From Nostocoides sp. (GTDB lineage Bacteria > Actinomycetota > Actinomycetes > Actinomycetales > Dermatophilaceae), in NCBI GenBank assembly GCA_016702415.1, contig JADJEA010000029.1:186001-250000 (forward strand): DNA of 64,000 bases. Direction: 5' to 3'. A program made the translations under genes and the position numbers. Below are positions 18,477 through 28,872 of the stretch, piece by piece. The notes beneath the pieces were generated by a model, which ran no database searches, was not told the DNA's origin, and worked only from the letters and a program-made list of their open reading frames with translations. Numbering within the stretch: position 1 is the stretch's first letter; each line of letters begins with the position of its first letter.

Positions 18477-21400
18477 ATGTCCGACGCGCGAAAGGCCCAG
18501 GGCAAGCACCGGGCCGACCGGCAACCCACCGGGAAGCACAGGGTTCAGGGGGCCGCCGCCAACGGGTCCTCGAGACGGGGCAGCGCCGTCGTCGCCTTTG
18601 CCGGCCTTGTCGGCACCCCGACCTCGATCGTCGCGCCCGCGGCTCTCGTGGCGGGATCCATCGCCTTTGCCGCTCCCGTCGCCGCCGCGACATTGGTCGA
18701 TGTCACTAACCTGACTGCCACTCTAGTTAGCCCAGCCAGTGGGTCGACGATCGGGACCTTGACGACCATCACGGTGCAGTGGTCGTTCGACGTTCCCGCG
18801 GGGGCCAACGCGGGCGACGCCACGGTGTTCACCGTGCCGAACTACCTCACCGGAAACGTGAGCGGGCTGGATGTCAAGGACGGCTCCGGCAACGTCATCG
18901 GGACTGTCTCCGGTTCGGGCCAGACGTTCACGCTCACTTACAGCGACTACGTCACCACCCACGACAACGTCCACGCCACGATCAAGTTGGCGTTCTCCCC
19001 GGTCCAAACCCCCTGGGGCAACGACACCCAGCGTGACATCTCCGTCACCAATGCCGCGACGACGGCAGTGGGCGGCAATCTCACCCTGCACTACTCCACG
19101 ATCGTCAACTTCACCGAGTCGACATCGACGGCTCAGCAGAACGCCACGAGCGGCGCCGACCTCCTTTACTACTACTCGAGCCCGCAGTTCACTGCCGCGC
19201 ACGTGGGCGTCCTGCAGACGACGACGTTCAACATCGACCCCGACACCCAGTCGAAGGCCGCCTTCAACTGCGACACCATCAACCCGGCCGGGACGAGCCC
19301 GGGCATCCGCTACTTCTACGGGCCCGACAAGAACCACACCTCGTCCTACTGGGCGAACTCCACGTCCGACCCATTGGGCATGGAGATCGTCAGCTGCAGC
19401 GCAACCCAGGTCGTCGTCACCTACACCCCCGTGGCGGCGGACTACGGGTTCACCTGACCTTGCCGGGAACACCACGGCCGGGGCGCGATCTCGCTCACCA
19501 ACGAGGCCATCGCCACGCAATACACCGGTCCGTTCAAGGTGTTCACGGTCCGCACCCCGGCAACCGGAAGCGCTGTGACGAGCCGGGCGCAGGCCAGCTA
19601 TGACTACAGCAGCGCCGGCGGCGGTGGCACACAGAGCCCGAAGCCGACCATCCACGCCTATATCGCCGACACGCAGCCAGCCGACCCCACGGGCCAGACC
19701 GCCGACGGCCAGGACTCCGATGCCAACACCACGGCCGTCACGCTCGACCCGGGCCCGCAGACGGTCTCGGTCATCGTCACCAATGTCGGTCCGGTCGCAT
19801 CGACCGGCGGCACCTTGCTCGACTCCGCGACGGGCGCCGAGGTCGCCACCCTGCCCGCGCTCGCCTCGGGTGCCAGCACCGTCGTCCAACTCACTGTCAC
19901 TGTCCCCGAGGGCAGCTACACCAACCTCTATACCGCGATCCTCGAGGGCCCACTCGGCCCGTCGGCCCCCGCGGCCGACCCGGTCAATGCCAAGGGCGTC
20001 GTCTCCAACCCGACCGCGGCCGACGACACGGCGACTACTCCGTACGACACCCCGGTCACCGTCGACGTCCTCGCCAATGACAGCGCCTCCGGCACCGGTC
20101 GACCCCTCGACCCCTCGACCCTGACCCTTCTCGACGGCTCCGGCAACCCGGTCAACTCCGTGTCGGTCACCGGTGGCACCTACACCATCGACAACGGGAA
20201 GATCACCTTCACCCCCGACCCGGGCTTCACGGGCCCGGCGGCCCCGGTGAGCTACCGGGTCGCGGACACCGGCGGGCACACCGCCACCGCCACGCTCGCG
20301 GTCACCGTGAAGACGGTCAAGCCGACCGCTGCCGACGACAGCGCCAGCACGACCTTCCGCACTCCCGTCACCATCGACGTCCTGGACAACGACAGTGGCG
20401 GCGCCGCGGGTGTCTCCCTCGACCCGGCGAGCCTGACCCTGCTCGACGGGAGCGGCAATCCGGTCGACAGCCTCAGCGTCACCGGCGGCACCTACACCGT
20501 CGTCAACGGCAAGATCACGTTCACCCCGAACTCGACGTTCACCGGACAGGCCGGATCGGTCTCCTATGAGGTCGCCAACGAACTCGGCGAGACCGCGAGC
20601 GCGAAGGTCTCGGTCAGCGTCGCGTCGATCACCCCGACCGCCGCCGACGACGCGGCGACCACGGCATACAAGACCCCGGTCACCGTCGACGTGCTCGGCA
20701 ATGACGACAGCGGCGCCCCCGGGATCTCCTTCGACACCGGCAGCCTCACGCTCGTCAACAGCAGTGGCGACGCGGTCACCTCCCTTTCGGTGACCGGCGG
20801 CACCTACAGCGTGGTCGGCGGGAAGATCGTCTTCACGCCGGACGCCGGGTTCACCGGCCAGGCCGCCGCGGTCACCTACCGGGTCGCCAACGAGACCGGT
20901 GCCACGGCGACCGCGAAGGCTGCGGTCAAGGTCAGCGGGGTCAGCCCGACCGCGCTGAACGACACGGCCGACACGGCATACGAGACCCCGATCTCCGTCG
21001 ACGTCCTCGCCAACGACGAGGGCGGCGCGCCCGGGGTGACGTTGGACGCCTCGACCCTGACCCTGCTCAACTCCAGCGGCGACCCGGTCAGCTCGCTCCA
21101 CGTCAGCGGCGGGACCTACTCCGTCGCGAGCGGCAAGATCACGTTCACCCCGGATGCCTCGTTCGCCGGTGCCGCAGCTGCGGTGACCTACCAGGTCGCC
21201 AACGAGACCGGTGCCAAGGCGAGCGCGACCGTCCAGGTCAATGTCGCCGGTGTCTACCCGCACGCGCAGAGCGACACCGCGACGACGCCGACACGAGACC
21301 GCGGTCACCGTCGACGTCCTCGCCAACGACGACCCGGGTGCGGCCGACCTGACCCTCGACGCCTCGACCCTGACCCTGCTCAACCCCAGCGGCCACGCGG

Positions 21401-22204
21401 TCAGCAGCCTCGCAGTCAACGGCGGCACCTACTCCGGTCTCGGGCGGCAAGGTCGTCTTCACGCCGAACGCGCGCTTCATCGGCGCGGCCGACACCGTGA
21501 CCTACCGGGTCGCGAACTCCCTCGGCAAGAAGACCACGGCCACGGTCAAGGTCACGGTGGGCGGCGTCACGCCGTATGCCAAGCCCGACACCGCGACGAC
21601 GCCGCGGCAGACCCCGGTCACCATCGACGTTCTGGCCAACGACTCCGGTGGGGCGGCCGACAACCCGCTCGACCCGTCCACGCTGACGCTCATCGACGCC
21701 AATGGCAACGCCGTCAACTCGATCACGGTCAACGGCGGAACCTACAAGGTCTCCAACGGCAAGATCGTCTTCACCCCGTCGTGCTACTTCCAGGGCACCG
21801 CTCCGGCCGTGACCTACCGGGTGGCCGACAGCTTCGGGACGACCGTCTCCACCACCGTTCAGGTCACCGTCACCGGTTGCCCGCCGGTGGCCAACCCGGA
21901 CTCCGCGACGACTCGGCCCAACACGCCGATCAGCGTCAACGTCCTCTACAACGACTACCCGGGCAGCTACAGCAGCCCGTTGGTGTCCTCCACCTTGACC
22001 CTCCTCGACAACAACGGCAATCCCGTCAACTCGCTGAGCGTCTATGGCGGCACCTACCAGGTGAGCAGCGGTCGCATCCTCTTCACCCCCTACTACGGCT
22101 TCGTGGGCCGCGCGGCCACGGTGAGCTACCGGGTCGCCGACACCGCCGGCGTGACCGCCAGCTCGACGGTGCGCGTGACGGTCGGCTATACCTGCTGGTG
22201 GTGA
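18477..22204 (+). pseudogene. CshA-type repeat surface protein, frame broken at several places
   Basis: A secreted adhesin-like protein of about 1,240 residues. The N-terminal region is basic and followed by a hydrophobic export segment ending near residue 65 (VAAATLVDV). Next come a non-repeated domain and then seven repeats of about 104 residues starting near 20008, 20320, 20632, 20944, 21253, 21565 and 21880. The repeats follow the CshA fibril pattern (DTATTPYDTPVTVDVLAND, then GGTYTIDNGKITFTP). No LPXTG motif or anchoring helix is present; it ends in YTCWW. The frame breaks at TGA 19455-19457 (seemingly an extra base compensated by a missing one near 19487), near 21292 (extra base) and 21436 (extra G). 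Read errors or true decay are both possible. Confidence 0.75.
20008..22190 (+). repeat. Seven approximately 312-bp tandem repeats in adhesin gene
   Basis: Seven diverged copies with a period of about 312 bp encode the CshA-type domains. DNA identity between copies is moderate, so the array is old, but it remains a hotspot for misassembly. Three of the gene's frame breaks lie in or next to it. Confidence 0.8.
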
Positions 22205-22235
22205 TCTGCTGATCCTCACCCACGGGTGAGGGGAT

Positions 22236-22283
22236 GGCGACGGGCCCGCCCCACCGGTTAACCGGTGGGGCGGGCCCGTCGCC
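22236..22283. terminator. 48-bp perfect palindrome, probable bidirectional terminator
   Basis: A perfect 24-bp inverted repeat without any spacer, centred on GGTTAACC at 22256-22263. It lies 32 bp after the adhesin stop and 53 bp after the end of the convergent GT87 gene. No T-run follows, as is common for actinobacterial hairpin terminators. The arms are unusually long and exact for a terminator. Confidence 0.8.
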
Positions 22284-22336
22284 GTCCCCGGCTCAGCCGT
22301 GCGGGCTCACGTGCCTCACGCAGCTGGCTGGCGCAG

Positions 22337-23610
22337 TTACTGGGCCGCGGGTTGGGCCGTTGGTTGGCCACCAGAAGTCGCCTCGGGGCTCGAAGGCTCG
22401 CCCCAGCTCAGCCCACGGCCGAGCAACCACAGCCCGAGGAGAGCACCGGGCAGATCGGCATTCTGAAGGATGCGGCCGACCAGCTCGGGAGGCCAGGCGT
22501 TGGCGATCCAGCTGATCCCCACCAGGGCAGCCGACACAGGAACCAGATCGTCAGCACGGCCCCGCCGATCAATCGGCGGCGGTCCCGCAGGGGATTGCCG
22601 CCGAGGACCGCGAGGATGACGACGACGATCCAGTGGAAGTGATGGATCCAGGCGACCGGCGAAAGCAGGCAGGCCAGCAGGCCGACGACGGCGACCTCGG
22701 TGACGGAGTCGCCCGCGGCATACGCCCGCCTGGCGATCCGGAAACCCGCCACGGCGACCAAACCGGCGAGCAGGAGCCACAACAGCGTCCCCGGCAGCCC
22801 CTGCGGGCCCAGCCGCAACAGGACCCCGCGAATCGACTGGTTGGAGGTGCCACGGTTGGGCCCGAGCCGGGCGGGATCCTGCAACGCGCCACCCCAGAAC
22901 ACGATCGAGGACGCCGGCTGGGCGAGCGCGGCGGCCAGCGTGACCCCGGCGGCGGTGCCGAGGGCCGTCCCCGCCTCCTTCCACCGCCGGCACAGCAGGT
23001 AGTGGACGACGAACACGCCCGGGGTCAACTTGATCGACATCGCCAACCCGACGAAGACCCCCGGGGGGATGCGAAGGATCAGGCCCGGCCGGGGACGGCG
23101 CAGGTCCATCAGGACGAGCAGGACGAGATAGGCGTTGATCTGCCCGAAGCGGATGCCGTCCGCGACGGGATGCAGCCACACGGCGACGGCGGTCAACCCG
23201 GCCAGCACCAGCGGATCGGCCCGGCCGCTGCGGTGGATGAGGCGGTACCCGGCATACCAGACGATCCCGGTCGTCGCCCCGACCTGCCCAAGGGTCCAGA
23301 TCCACGCCGCGGGCCGGAACGGGATCAGCGCGAGCGGCAGCGCGAGAAAGGCGGCGAACGGGGGATACGTGAACGGCAGCAGCTGTGGGGCCTCGGTCAT
23401 CGCCGAGTAGATCGGTCGCCCGATCAGCAGGGACACCCCCGCCTCGCGGTAGACCTCGATGTCGACCTGCCACTGGTCCTGGGGCCAGAAGACCAAGAAC
23501 CGGAGGATGGGGATCGCGGCCGCCGCGGCGATGACGATCCCGGCGACCAGCCACCGCCATCCGGACGTATGCCGCGGGCCCGCCCCCCGCGTCCGCGTCA
23601 CCGCCGTCAC
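22337..23610 (-). pseudogene. GT87 family polyprenyl-phosphate mannosyltransferase-like, one frameshift
   Basis: A multi-spanning membrane glycosyltransferase of about 425 residues, similar to actinobacterial GT87 enzymes that add mannose from a polyprenyl carrier outside the membrane. It has about nine to ten hydrophobic segments, an early Asp/Glu pair (VDIEVYREAG) and SIKLTPGVF. The start GTG at 23610 overlaps the stop of the preceding gene (GTGA). Near 22511 one base seems missing. Before it the frame reads RLPWWGS, and the conserved end WIANAWPPELVGRIL continues in the next frame to the stop at 22337. As read, the protein ends out of frame at 22408. It shares an operon with the phosphatase-like membrane protein. 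Confidence 0.8.
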
Positions 23611-25708
23611 CGGCCCTCCAGGACCGCCGCCGCCGCGATGGCGATGACGAGGGGGATGGCGATCATGGCTCCGGTCGCCGGGATGGCCACCCCCGAGTCG
23701 TTGAGGGCGAACCCGAGGATCATCACGATCACCCAGGCCACCAGTCCCGAGCGCAGGACCGGTGCCCGCTCGATGCTGCGGCTGAGCGATCGGGCCCCCC
23801 ACGATGTGGGCCGCATCAGGACATAGACGACGAAGACGAGGGCGATCGGCACGAGCAGCGTCAGCGGGCTGCCGATGAGGTTGTGCCAGTTGGTCGCGAG
23901 CTTGCGCTGGATGGTGTCGAGGGCGGCGCCGGTGCCGAGGCTGTCGAAGAAGCGCCCGAGATGCGACATCCGCTCGGGGGGCCGCAGCGAGTCGAGGAAG
24001 CCGACGAGAAGGAAGAGCCCCGCCGTCACACCGCCGATGAGGACGATCCGGCGCCAGGTCAGCCGCAGACCGAGGACCGCAAGGGTGAGATAGGCGATCC
24101 CGGGCAGGAGTGCTGGGGGCCCGCCGCCGTCGGCACCCCAGGAGGGATATCCGTCGATGATCGCAGCGCCGAGACCTCCGAGGGCGACAACCGTGGCCGC
24201 CGCCCACCGGCGCTCGCGCCGGACGAGGGCATCGGCCACGGCGGTGAGGGCGAGAATGACCGCGGTGACGAAGAGGGCGAAGGTGACATTGCCCATCCCG
24301 TAGAACCGTCCTCCGACGACGGGCTGCAGCCCCATCATCGACGAGAGCTGCAGGCGGGAGCCGGTCATCGCGTCGGCAGCGAGGACGACCGCCGTCACCA
24401 GCGAGACGACGAGGGTCGGCCCGAGGAGGTGGGCCGCGGACGGCCGCGCCACCGCCACCGCGGTGATGGCGGCGACGACCACCCCGACCGCGCCGACGAG
24501 GGCGAGCATCACCGTGCCGCTGCGCCACCACGGGATGAGATTGGCGAGGAAGGATGCCACCGGGACGGTTGCGGCGGCGACTGAGCAGATCCGGACCACG
24601 TCGAGCAGGCGCCGCCGGGTCCGTTCGGTGCCGATGCGCCCCTTCCAGATCCCCCAGACGCCGAGGTACATCGCGACCTGCGCCAGGATCAGCGCGTTGA
24701 AGAAGGGTGGCACGAGGGCATGCCCGCGCAGCGTCGCCAGGTCGAGGTCGACGAGACTGCGATAGCGGTCGGCGGCGGTCTCGTCGTCGGCTTGGGAGAC
24801 CAGCCGCCCACCGCCCTGGCTGGCCGGCACCTGGGCCCCGCTCAGCGACAGGAGAGTGACGGTGAGGTCCGAGGACTGGATCAGCCTGGGCTGGCGCGTG
24901 GAGGGCGAATAGAGCAATCCCGGCCCGAAGCCCGGCCCGCTGACCAGCACCGGACGCAGCCGCGCTGTTGCCCCGGCGTCGGAGAGGCCCGCCACGATGA
25001 CGACCGCGTCCCTGGCAGACGCGGGAGCAGGCTCGCCAGCCGGGCATCGACGCCCCGGAGCTGCTCCTCGACGCTTCCCGGTGCCTGCTCCCCGGTCCCG
25101 ACGTCGTCGGGGTCCCGGACCGCGCCGAGATCGACGAGGGTCACCCCCGACGACGGCCGTGCGGTCCCGTTCGCCAGGTCGGCCACGCTGACGTATGCCG
25201 TAACCCTCCCGTCCGAGCGCGCCGCCCCTACCGCGGCCCCGGGACCGGCGGCCACGGTGTCGACTCCGGCGGCGGCGAGTTGGTCGGCCAGCAAGCCCAG
25301 GTGCGCCCCGAAGTTCGCGCGGGAGGCGGCCTCGGCATACTGACTCCAGCCGGGGACCATCCCCCCCGACGGGTCCGGGATCGGCGGGCACCCGGTCGAC
25401 GGCGAGCGCCGGACCGCCCCGGACGGGCCCGGTGCGGCTGCGCGCTCCCCGGCCGAGAGGGACAGCCAGGCGTCGATCGGGCAGGTGTTGGGGTCGACGG
25501 AGCGGACGGTGACCGTCGAGACGGCCGACCGCTGCAGCAATCCCCACAGCGTTGGCGTGCGCTGGGCCGACAGATCGGACCAGGTGAACCCGCCGGTCCC
25601 GAGGAGGACGACCGGATGCCGCGTCTGCGCGTTCGCCGGCCCAGCCGAGACCAGCACGACCATGAGGACGGCCAGGAGAAGGCTCCAGCGAGCCGGGGGC
25701 CGAGTCAC
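23607..25708 (-). pseudogene. Phosphatase-like extracytoplasmic domain plus polytopic membrane protein, one frameshift
   Basis: A protein of about 700 residues with a signal-type N-terminus (LLLAVLMVVLVSAGPANAQ), an exported region of about 360 residues resembling the alkaline-phosphatase-like fold used in some actinobacterial membrane proteins, and then about ten hydrophobic segments. Near 25024 a base appears to be missing: LASLLP is in one frame and ASARDAVVIVAGLSD continues in the next. It precedes and overlaps the GT87 gene, which suggests a role in envelope polysaccharide or lipoglycan assembly. I do not recognise a named family, and catalytic metal ligands are not obvious. Confidence 0.65.
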
Positions 25709-25764
25709 CGGTACAGGCTAATGGCGCACCCGCACCGAGCCCGGCAGCAGCTAGATTTCGCGGT

Positions 25765-26490
25765 GTGCGCCCCGTCATCGGCATCACCACCTATGTCGAA
25801 CCCGTCGACCGCGGCGACTGGCGCGGCACCCGCTCGACCGTCCTCCCCCACGCGTATGTCGAGTCCATCCGCGCCGCCGGCGGCCTCGCCCTCCTGATCC
25901 CACCCCGCCTGGACACCGACGCCGATCTCGCCGACGCCCTCCTCGCTCGCGTGGACGGGCTCATCGTCGCGGGGGGCGCGGACGTCGAGCCGAGCCGCTA
26001 CGGAGGCAGCCCGCACCCGGAGGTTCAGGACCCGCGCCCGGACCGCGACACCACCGAACTCGCCCTCGTCGCGGCCGCGGTGCGGTCGGGCCAGCCGCTG
26101 CTCGGGATCTGCCGCGGCATGCAGGTGATGGCCGTGGCCCACGGCGGAACCCTGATCCCGCACCTCCCCGACGTGGTCGGCCACCACGACCACGCCGCCG
26201 CGCCGGCGACCTATCGCGACCATGCCGTGCGCATCCTTCCCGGGACACGCTTGGCGGCGGTGCTCGGGACCGAGTCGGTTGTGCCCAGCTACCACCACCA
26301 GGCGGTGGCGACGCATCCGGGGTATGCCGCCTCGGCATACGCCCCCGATGGCACGGTGGAGGCCTTCGAGCACCCGGCCCTGCCGTTTCACGTCGGGGTC
26401 CAGTGGCACCCGGAAGTGGGCACCGACCTGCGCATCTTCGAGGCGCTGGTGGCCGCGGCCGGTCAGTCGGCGGCGACCAGGAGGCCCTGA
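25765..26490 (+). CDS. Gamma-glutamyl-gamma-aminobutyrate hydrolase family protein (PuuD-like)
   Basis: A 241-residue class I glutamine amidotransferase-type hydrolase. The triad is visible: Cys116 in GICRGMQ, and His215 and Glu217 in QWHPEV, plus the family YHHQAV loop. PuuD-type enzymes hydrolyse gamma-glutamyl amides in polyamine breakdown; related proteins act on other glutamyl compounds. It starts at GTG 25765 and stands alone, with no putrescine genes nearby. Its 3' end overlaps the convergent HprK/PqqD-like gene by 28 bp. Confidence 0.9.
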   Translation: MRPVIGITTYVEPVDRGDWRGTRSTVLPHAYVESIRAAGGLALLIPPRLDTDADLADALLARVDGLIVAGGADVEPSRYGGSPHPEVQDPRPDRDTTELALVAAAVRSGQPLLGICRGMQVMAVAHGGTLIPHLPDVVGHHDHAAAPATYRDHAVRILPGTRLAAVLGTESVVPSYHHQAVATHPGYAASAYAPDGTVEAFEHPALPFHVGVQWHPEVGTDLRIFEALVAAAGQSAATRRP

Positions 26491-27629
26491 TCGGCCAGCG
26501 CCCGCACCGCCTCGGCGATGAGGTGATCGGACTGGGGATGCTCGCCGTGCGTGTCCACGATGAGGGCGGTCAGATCAGCAAGGCTCACCGGCTCCTCGGC
26601 GGCCAGCCAGATCGTGCTGCCGAGCCCGAGAAGGCGGATCGGGCGTGGTCCGTTGAGCACGAGAACCTCATCCTCCTCCCGGAGCGCGTCCACCCATGGT
26701 GCCCGGCGGACCAGGCCCGCGGGCGAGAGGTCGAGGTCCTCGGTGCCGTGGTGACCGAGCCACGGCTGGCCGGCGCGGTCAGGGGGCGGCGCGAGTCGGT
26801 CCACGCCGAGGTCGACGGCGGCGCCCCGGTGGGCCGACCGCAGGAGGTCCAAGACGATCGGGACCGCGTCGTCGATCTCCCCGTACATCAGCTTGGACAC
26901 CCCCCGCCCCGCACTCAGCACGGCCATCAGAGTGCCGAACGGGGCCGCCTGCGCGGGAAGTGACGACGACTGCGGGATGACGTCGATGATCGCGTCGATG
27001 ACGCCGATGCGCTGGGCCGGGGCGCCGGGAGCGCGCTCGAGGATGACCAGACCCGCCACCCAGGCATCCGGCCGCGGCGGCAGGAGACCGAGGTCGGCCG
27101 GAGAGCGCTCGTGCTTGCCGCCTTGGCCGACGATGGACAAGGGCTTGGGGTGGGGAACGATCGAGAGGTCGTCTCGCACTGCGGCCGTCTCGTCGGTGAG
27201 ATAGTTCAGCTCCCGCCCGAGCCGGGTCGCCGCGGTGGTCTTCCCGGTCCCCGACGGAGCCACCAGGAGCAGCGTCGCCCCCGTTTCAGGCAGCGCCAGT
27301 GCCGCGGCGTGGAGCATGGTCAGCCGGCCGGCCTGCGCGGCGATTGCCCGGCGGGTCAGCTCACCGGAGAACGCATAGGGCGCGGAGTCGGCGTCTGAGG
27401 GGAGGAAGATCCGCTCCGCACCCTCGACCACCCCGTCGGGCGAGCCATAGGGAAGGGCAGCCAAGCGCCGCGGGAACCCCGCCGGCTCGCTGCGATCGGG
27501 GGTCCAGTCCCCCGCGTCCCGCCACAGCCGCCGCAGGTTCTCGGCCACCGGCTCCGGCATCCGGCTCAGGTCGACCTCCCAACGCGTGCCGAGCGTGTTG
27601 AGGCGCAGCACGGACATGCGGATCGACAC
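26463..27629 (-). CDS. HprK-like P-loop protein with C-terminal PqqD/RRE-like domain
   Basis: A 388-residue protein with a Walker A motif APSGTGKTT at residues 124-132, preceded by the MLHAAALALPETGATLLLV segment typical of HPr-kinase-like proteins, and followed by LTDETAAV. The last 80 residues (from about PIRLLGLGSTIWLAAEEP) resemble PqqD, the winged-helix peptide-binding module of RiPP pathways. I see no precursor peptide or modifying enzyme next to it. It may phosphorylate a peptide or small protein, or act as a sensor. The start is GTG 27629 or the in-frame ATG 27617. Confidence is good for the P-loop, moderate for the PqqD-like end. Confidence 0.7.
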   Translation of the reverse strand: MSIRMSVLRLNTLGTRWEVDLSRMPEPVAENLRRLWRDAGDWTPDRSEPAGFPRRLAALPYGSPDGVVEGAERIFLPSDADSAPYAFSGELTRRAIAAQAGRLTMLHAAALALPETGATLLLVAPSGTGKTTAATRLGRELNYLTDETAAVRDDLSIVPHPKPLSIVGQGGKHERSPADLGLLPPRPDAWVAGLVILERAPGAPAQRIGVIDAIIDVIPQSSSLPAQAAPFGTLMAVLSAGRGVSKLMYGEIDDAVPIVLDLLRSAHRGAAVDLGVDRLAPPPDRAGQPWLGHHGTEDLDLSPAGLVRRAPWVDALREEDEVLVLNGPRPIRLLGLGSTIWLAAEEPVSLADLTALIVDTHGEHPQSDHLIAEAVRALADQGLLVAAD

Positions 27630-27749
27630 TCCAGGGGACAGGAGACGGGGACGATCAGATTATCGCCCCACGCGTGGTCCGGGCTCGCCGGTCGGTTGGC
27701 CCACCGCTCGCCGCCGCGGCTTCCCAGCGGCACGCATTAGGGTCGGGTC

Positions 27750-28814
27750 ATGGCCAAGCCCCACGCCGCGGCGGTGCTGGAGGACAGGTGGAATGCCGTC
27801 AAGGCGGCGGTGCTCCGACGCCGTCGTTACCATCCCCAGGCGATCGCCTTCCCCGGGTACGGCTCCGTGGGGCGCGCCCGGGTTCTGGCGAGGGTGGTGT
27901 TGACGAAGCGGGCGGCATACGGCAACCGGCGGGGGACCGCAGCGGACGACCGGCGCGGGTGGCGGGCGTTCCTGACCACGCCCGTCATGGGGGCCCAGGT
28001 CCTCATCACGCTCGGCGACGCGCGGGTGGCCGCGCGGACCGACCGCAGCGGCTTGCTCGACGTGACCGTCGCCGACCACGGACTCGCCCCGGGGTGGCAC
28101 CAGGCACTTCTCGAACTCCCCGGCGGCGCGGTGACCGAGGCGCCGGTGCTCGTGGTCGCGGACGACGCGAGATTCGGAATCGTCAGCGATATCGACGACA
28201 CGGTCATCAAGACGATGCTGCCCCGGCCGTTGATCGCCGCCTGGAACACCTTTGTCCGCCACCAGGGCGCCCGGTCGGCGATCCCCGGAATGGCCCGGCT
28301 CTATCGCGATCTGCTCGGCGCCCACCCCGGGGCGCCGGTCGTCTATGTCTCGACGGGGGCGTGGAACACCGTGCCGACCCTGACCGCTTTTCTGGAGGCG
28401 AACCGATATCCGTCCGGCCCGCTGCTGATGACCGATTGGGGTCCGACCAATACCGGGTGGTTCCGTAGCGGCCAGGACCACAAGCGCGCCTGTCTGCGCC
28501 GCTTGACCACGGAGCTTCCCGGGATCGCCTGGGTCCTGGTCGGGGATGACGGGCAGCACGATCCGACGATCTATTCCGAGTTCGCCGACCAGGACCCCAC
28601 CCGGGTGCGGGCGATCGCCATCCGGCGCCTCACGGCGACCGAGCAGATGCTCTCCCACTTCACGCCGCTGCCGAATGACGATCCGGGTCCCCGGTCCCGC
28701 GAGCAGATCCCCGTGCCCGTATGCCGCGCCTCCGACGGGTACGGCCTGGCCCGGCTGCTGCGGGTCGCCCTCGACGGCTCGCCGGTGCCGGACGACGTGG
28801 TCGTCGAGACCTGA
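27750..28814 (+). CDS. DUF2183 (App1-type) phosphatidate phosphatase-like protein
   Basis: A 354-residue protein of the App1/DUF2183 family, a haloacid-dehalogenase-type phosphatase related to yeast phosphatidate phosphatase App1. The DxDxT catalytic motif is DIDDT at residues 147-151. An N-terminal beta-rich region of about 135 residues precedes it, and VYVSTGAWN plus VLVGDDGQHDP supply the later motifs. No signal peptide is visible. It is the first of three genes on the same strand, followed by an Fpg-type glycosylase 58 bp downstream. Confidence 0.88.
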   Translation: MAKPHAAAVLEDRWNAVKAAVLRRRRYHPQAIAFPGYGSVGRARVLARVVLTKRAAYGNRRGTAADDRRGWRAFLTTPVMGAQVLITLGDARVAARTDRSGLLDVTVADHGLAPGWHQALLELPGGAVTEAPVLVVADDARFGIVSDIDDTVIKTMLPRPLIAAWNTFVRHQGARSAIPGMARLYRDLLGAHPGAPVVYVSTGAWNTVPTLTAFLEANRYPSGPLLMTDWGPTNTGWFRSGQDHKRACLRRLTTELPGIAWVLVGDDGQHDPTIYSEFADQDPTRVRAIAIRRLTATEQMLSHFTPLPNDDPGPRSREQIPVPVCRASDGYGLARLLRVALDGSPVPDDVVVET

Positions 28815-28832
28815 CCGACCCAGATCTGACTA

Positions 28833-28862
28833 CCCAGACCCGACCGACCCAGACCCGACCAG
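28833..28862 (+). repeat. 15-bp tandem repeat upstream of Fpg-type gene
   Basis: The unit CCCAGACCCGACCGA is present twice, with a degenerate third copy before it (from 28815). The array fills the short space between the DUF2183 stop and the Shine-Dalgarno of the next gene. It belongs to a recurring pattern of 13- to 18-bp tandem repeats in gene leaders here. Confidence 0.75.
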
Positions 28863-28872
28863 GGAGGAAGCC

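Noticed and set aside
19455..19457. Selenocysteine or programmed read-through at the in-frame TGA in the adhesin
   Set aside because: Compensating frame signals around it and further indels later in the gene fit sequence error or decay better; no selenoprotein-like context is visible.
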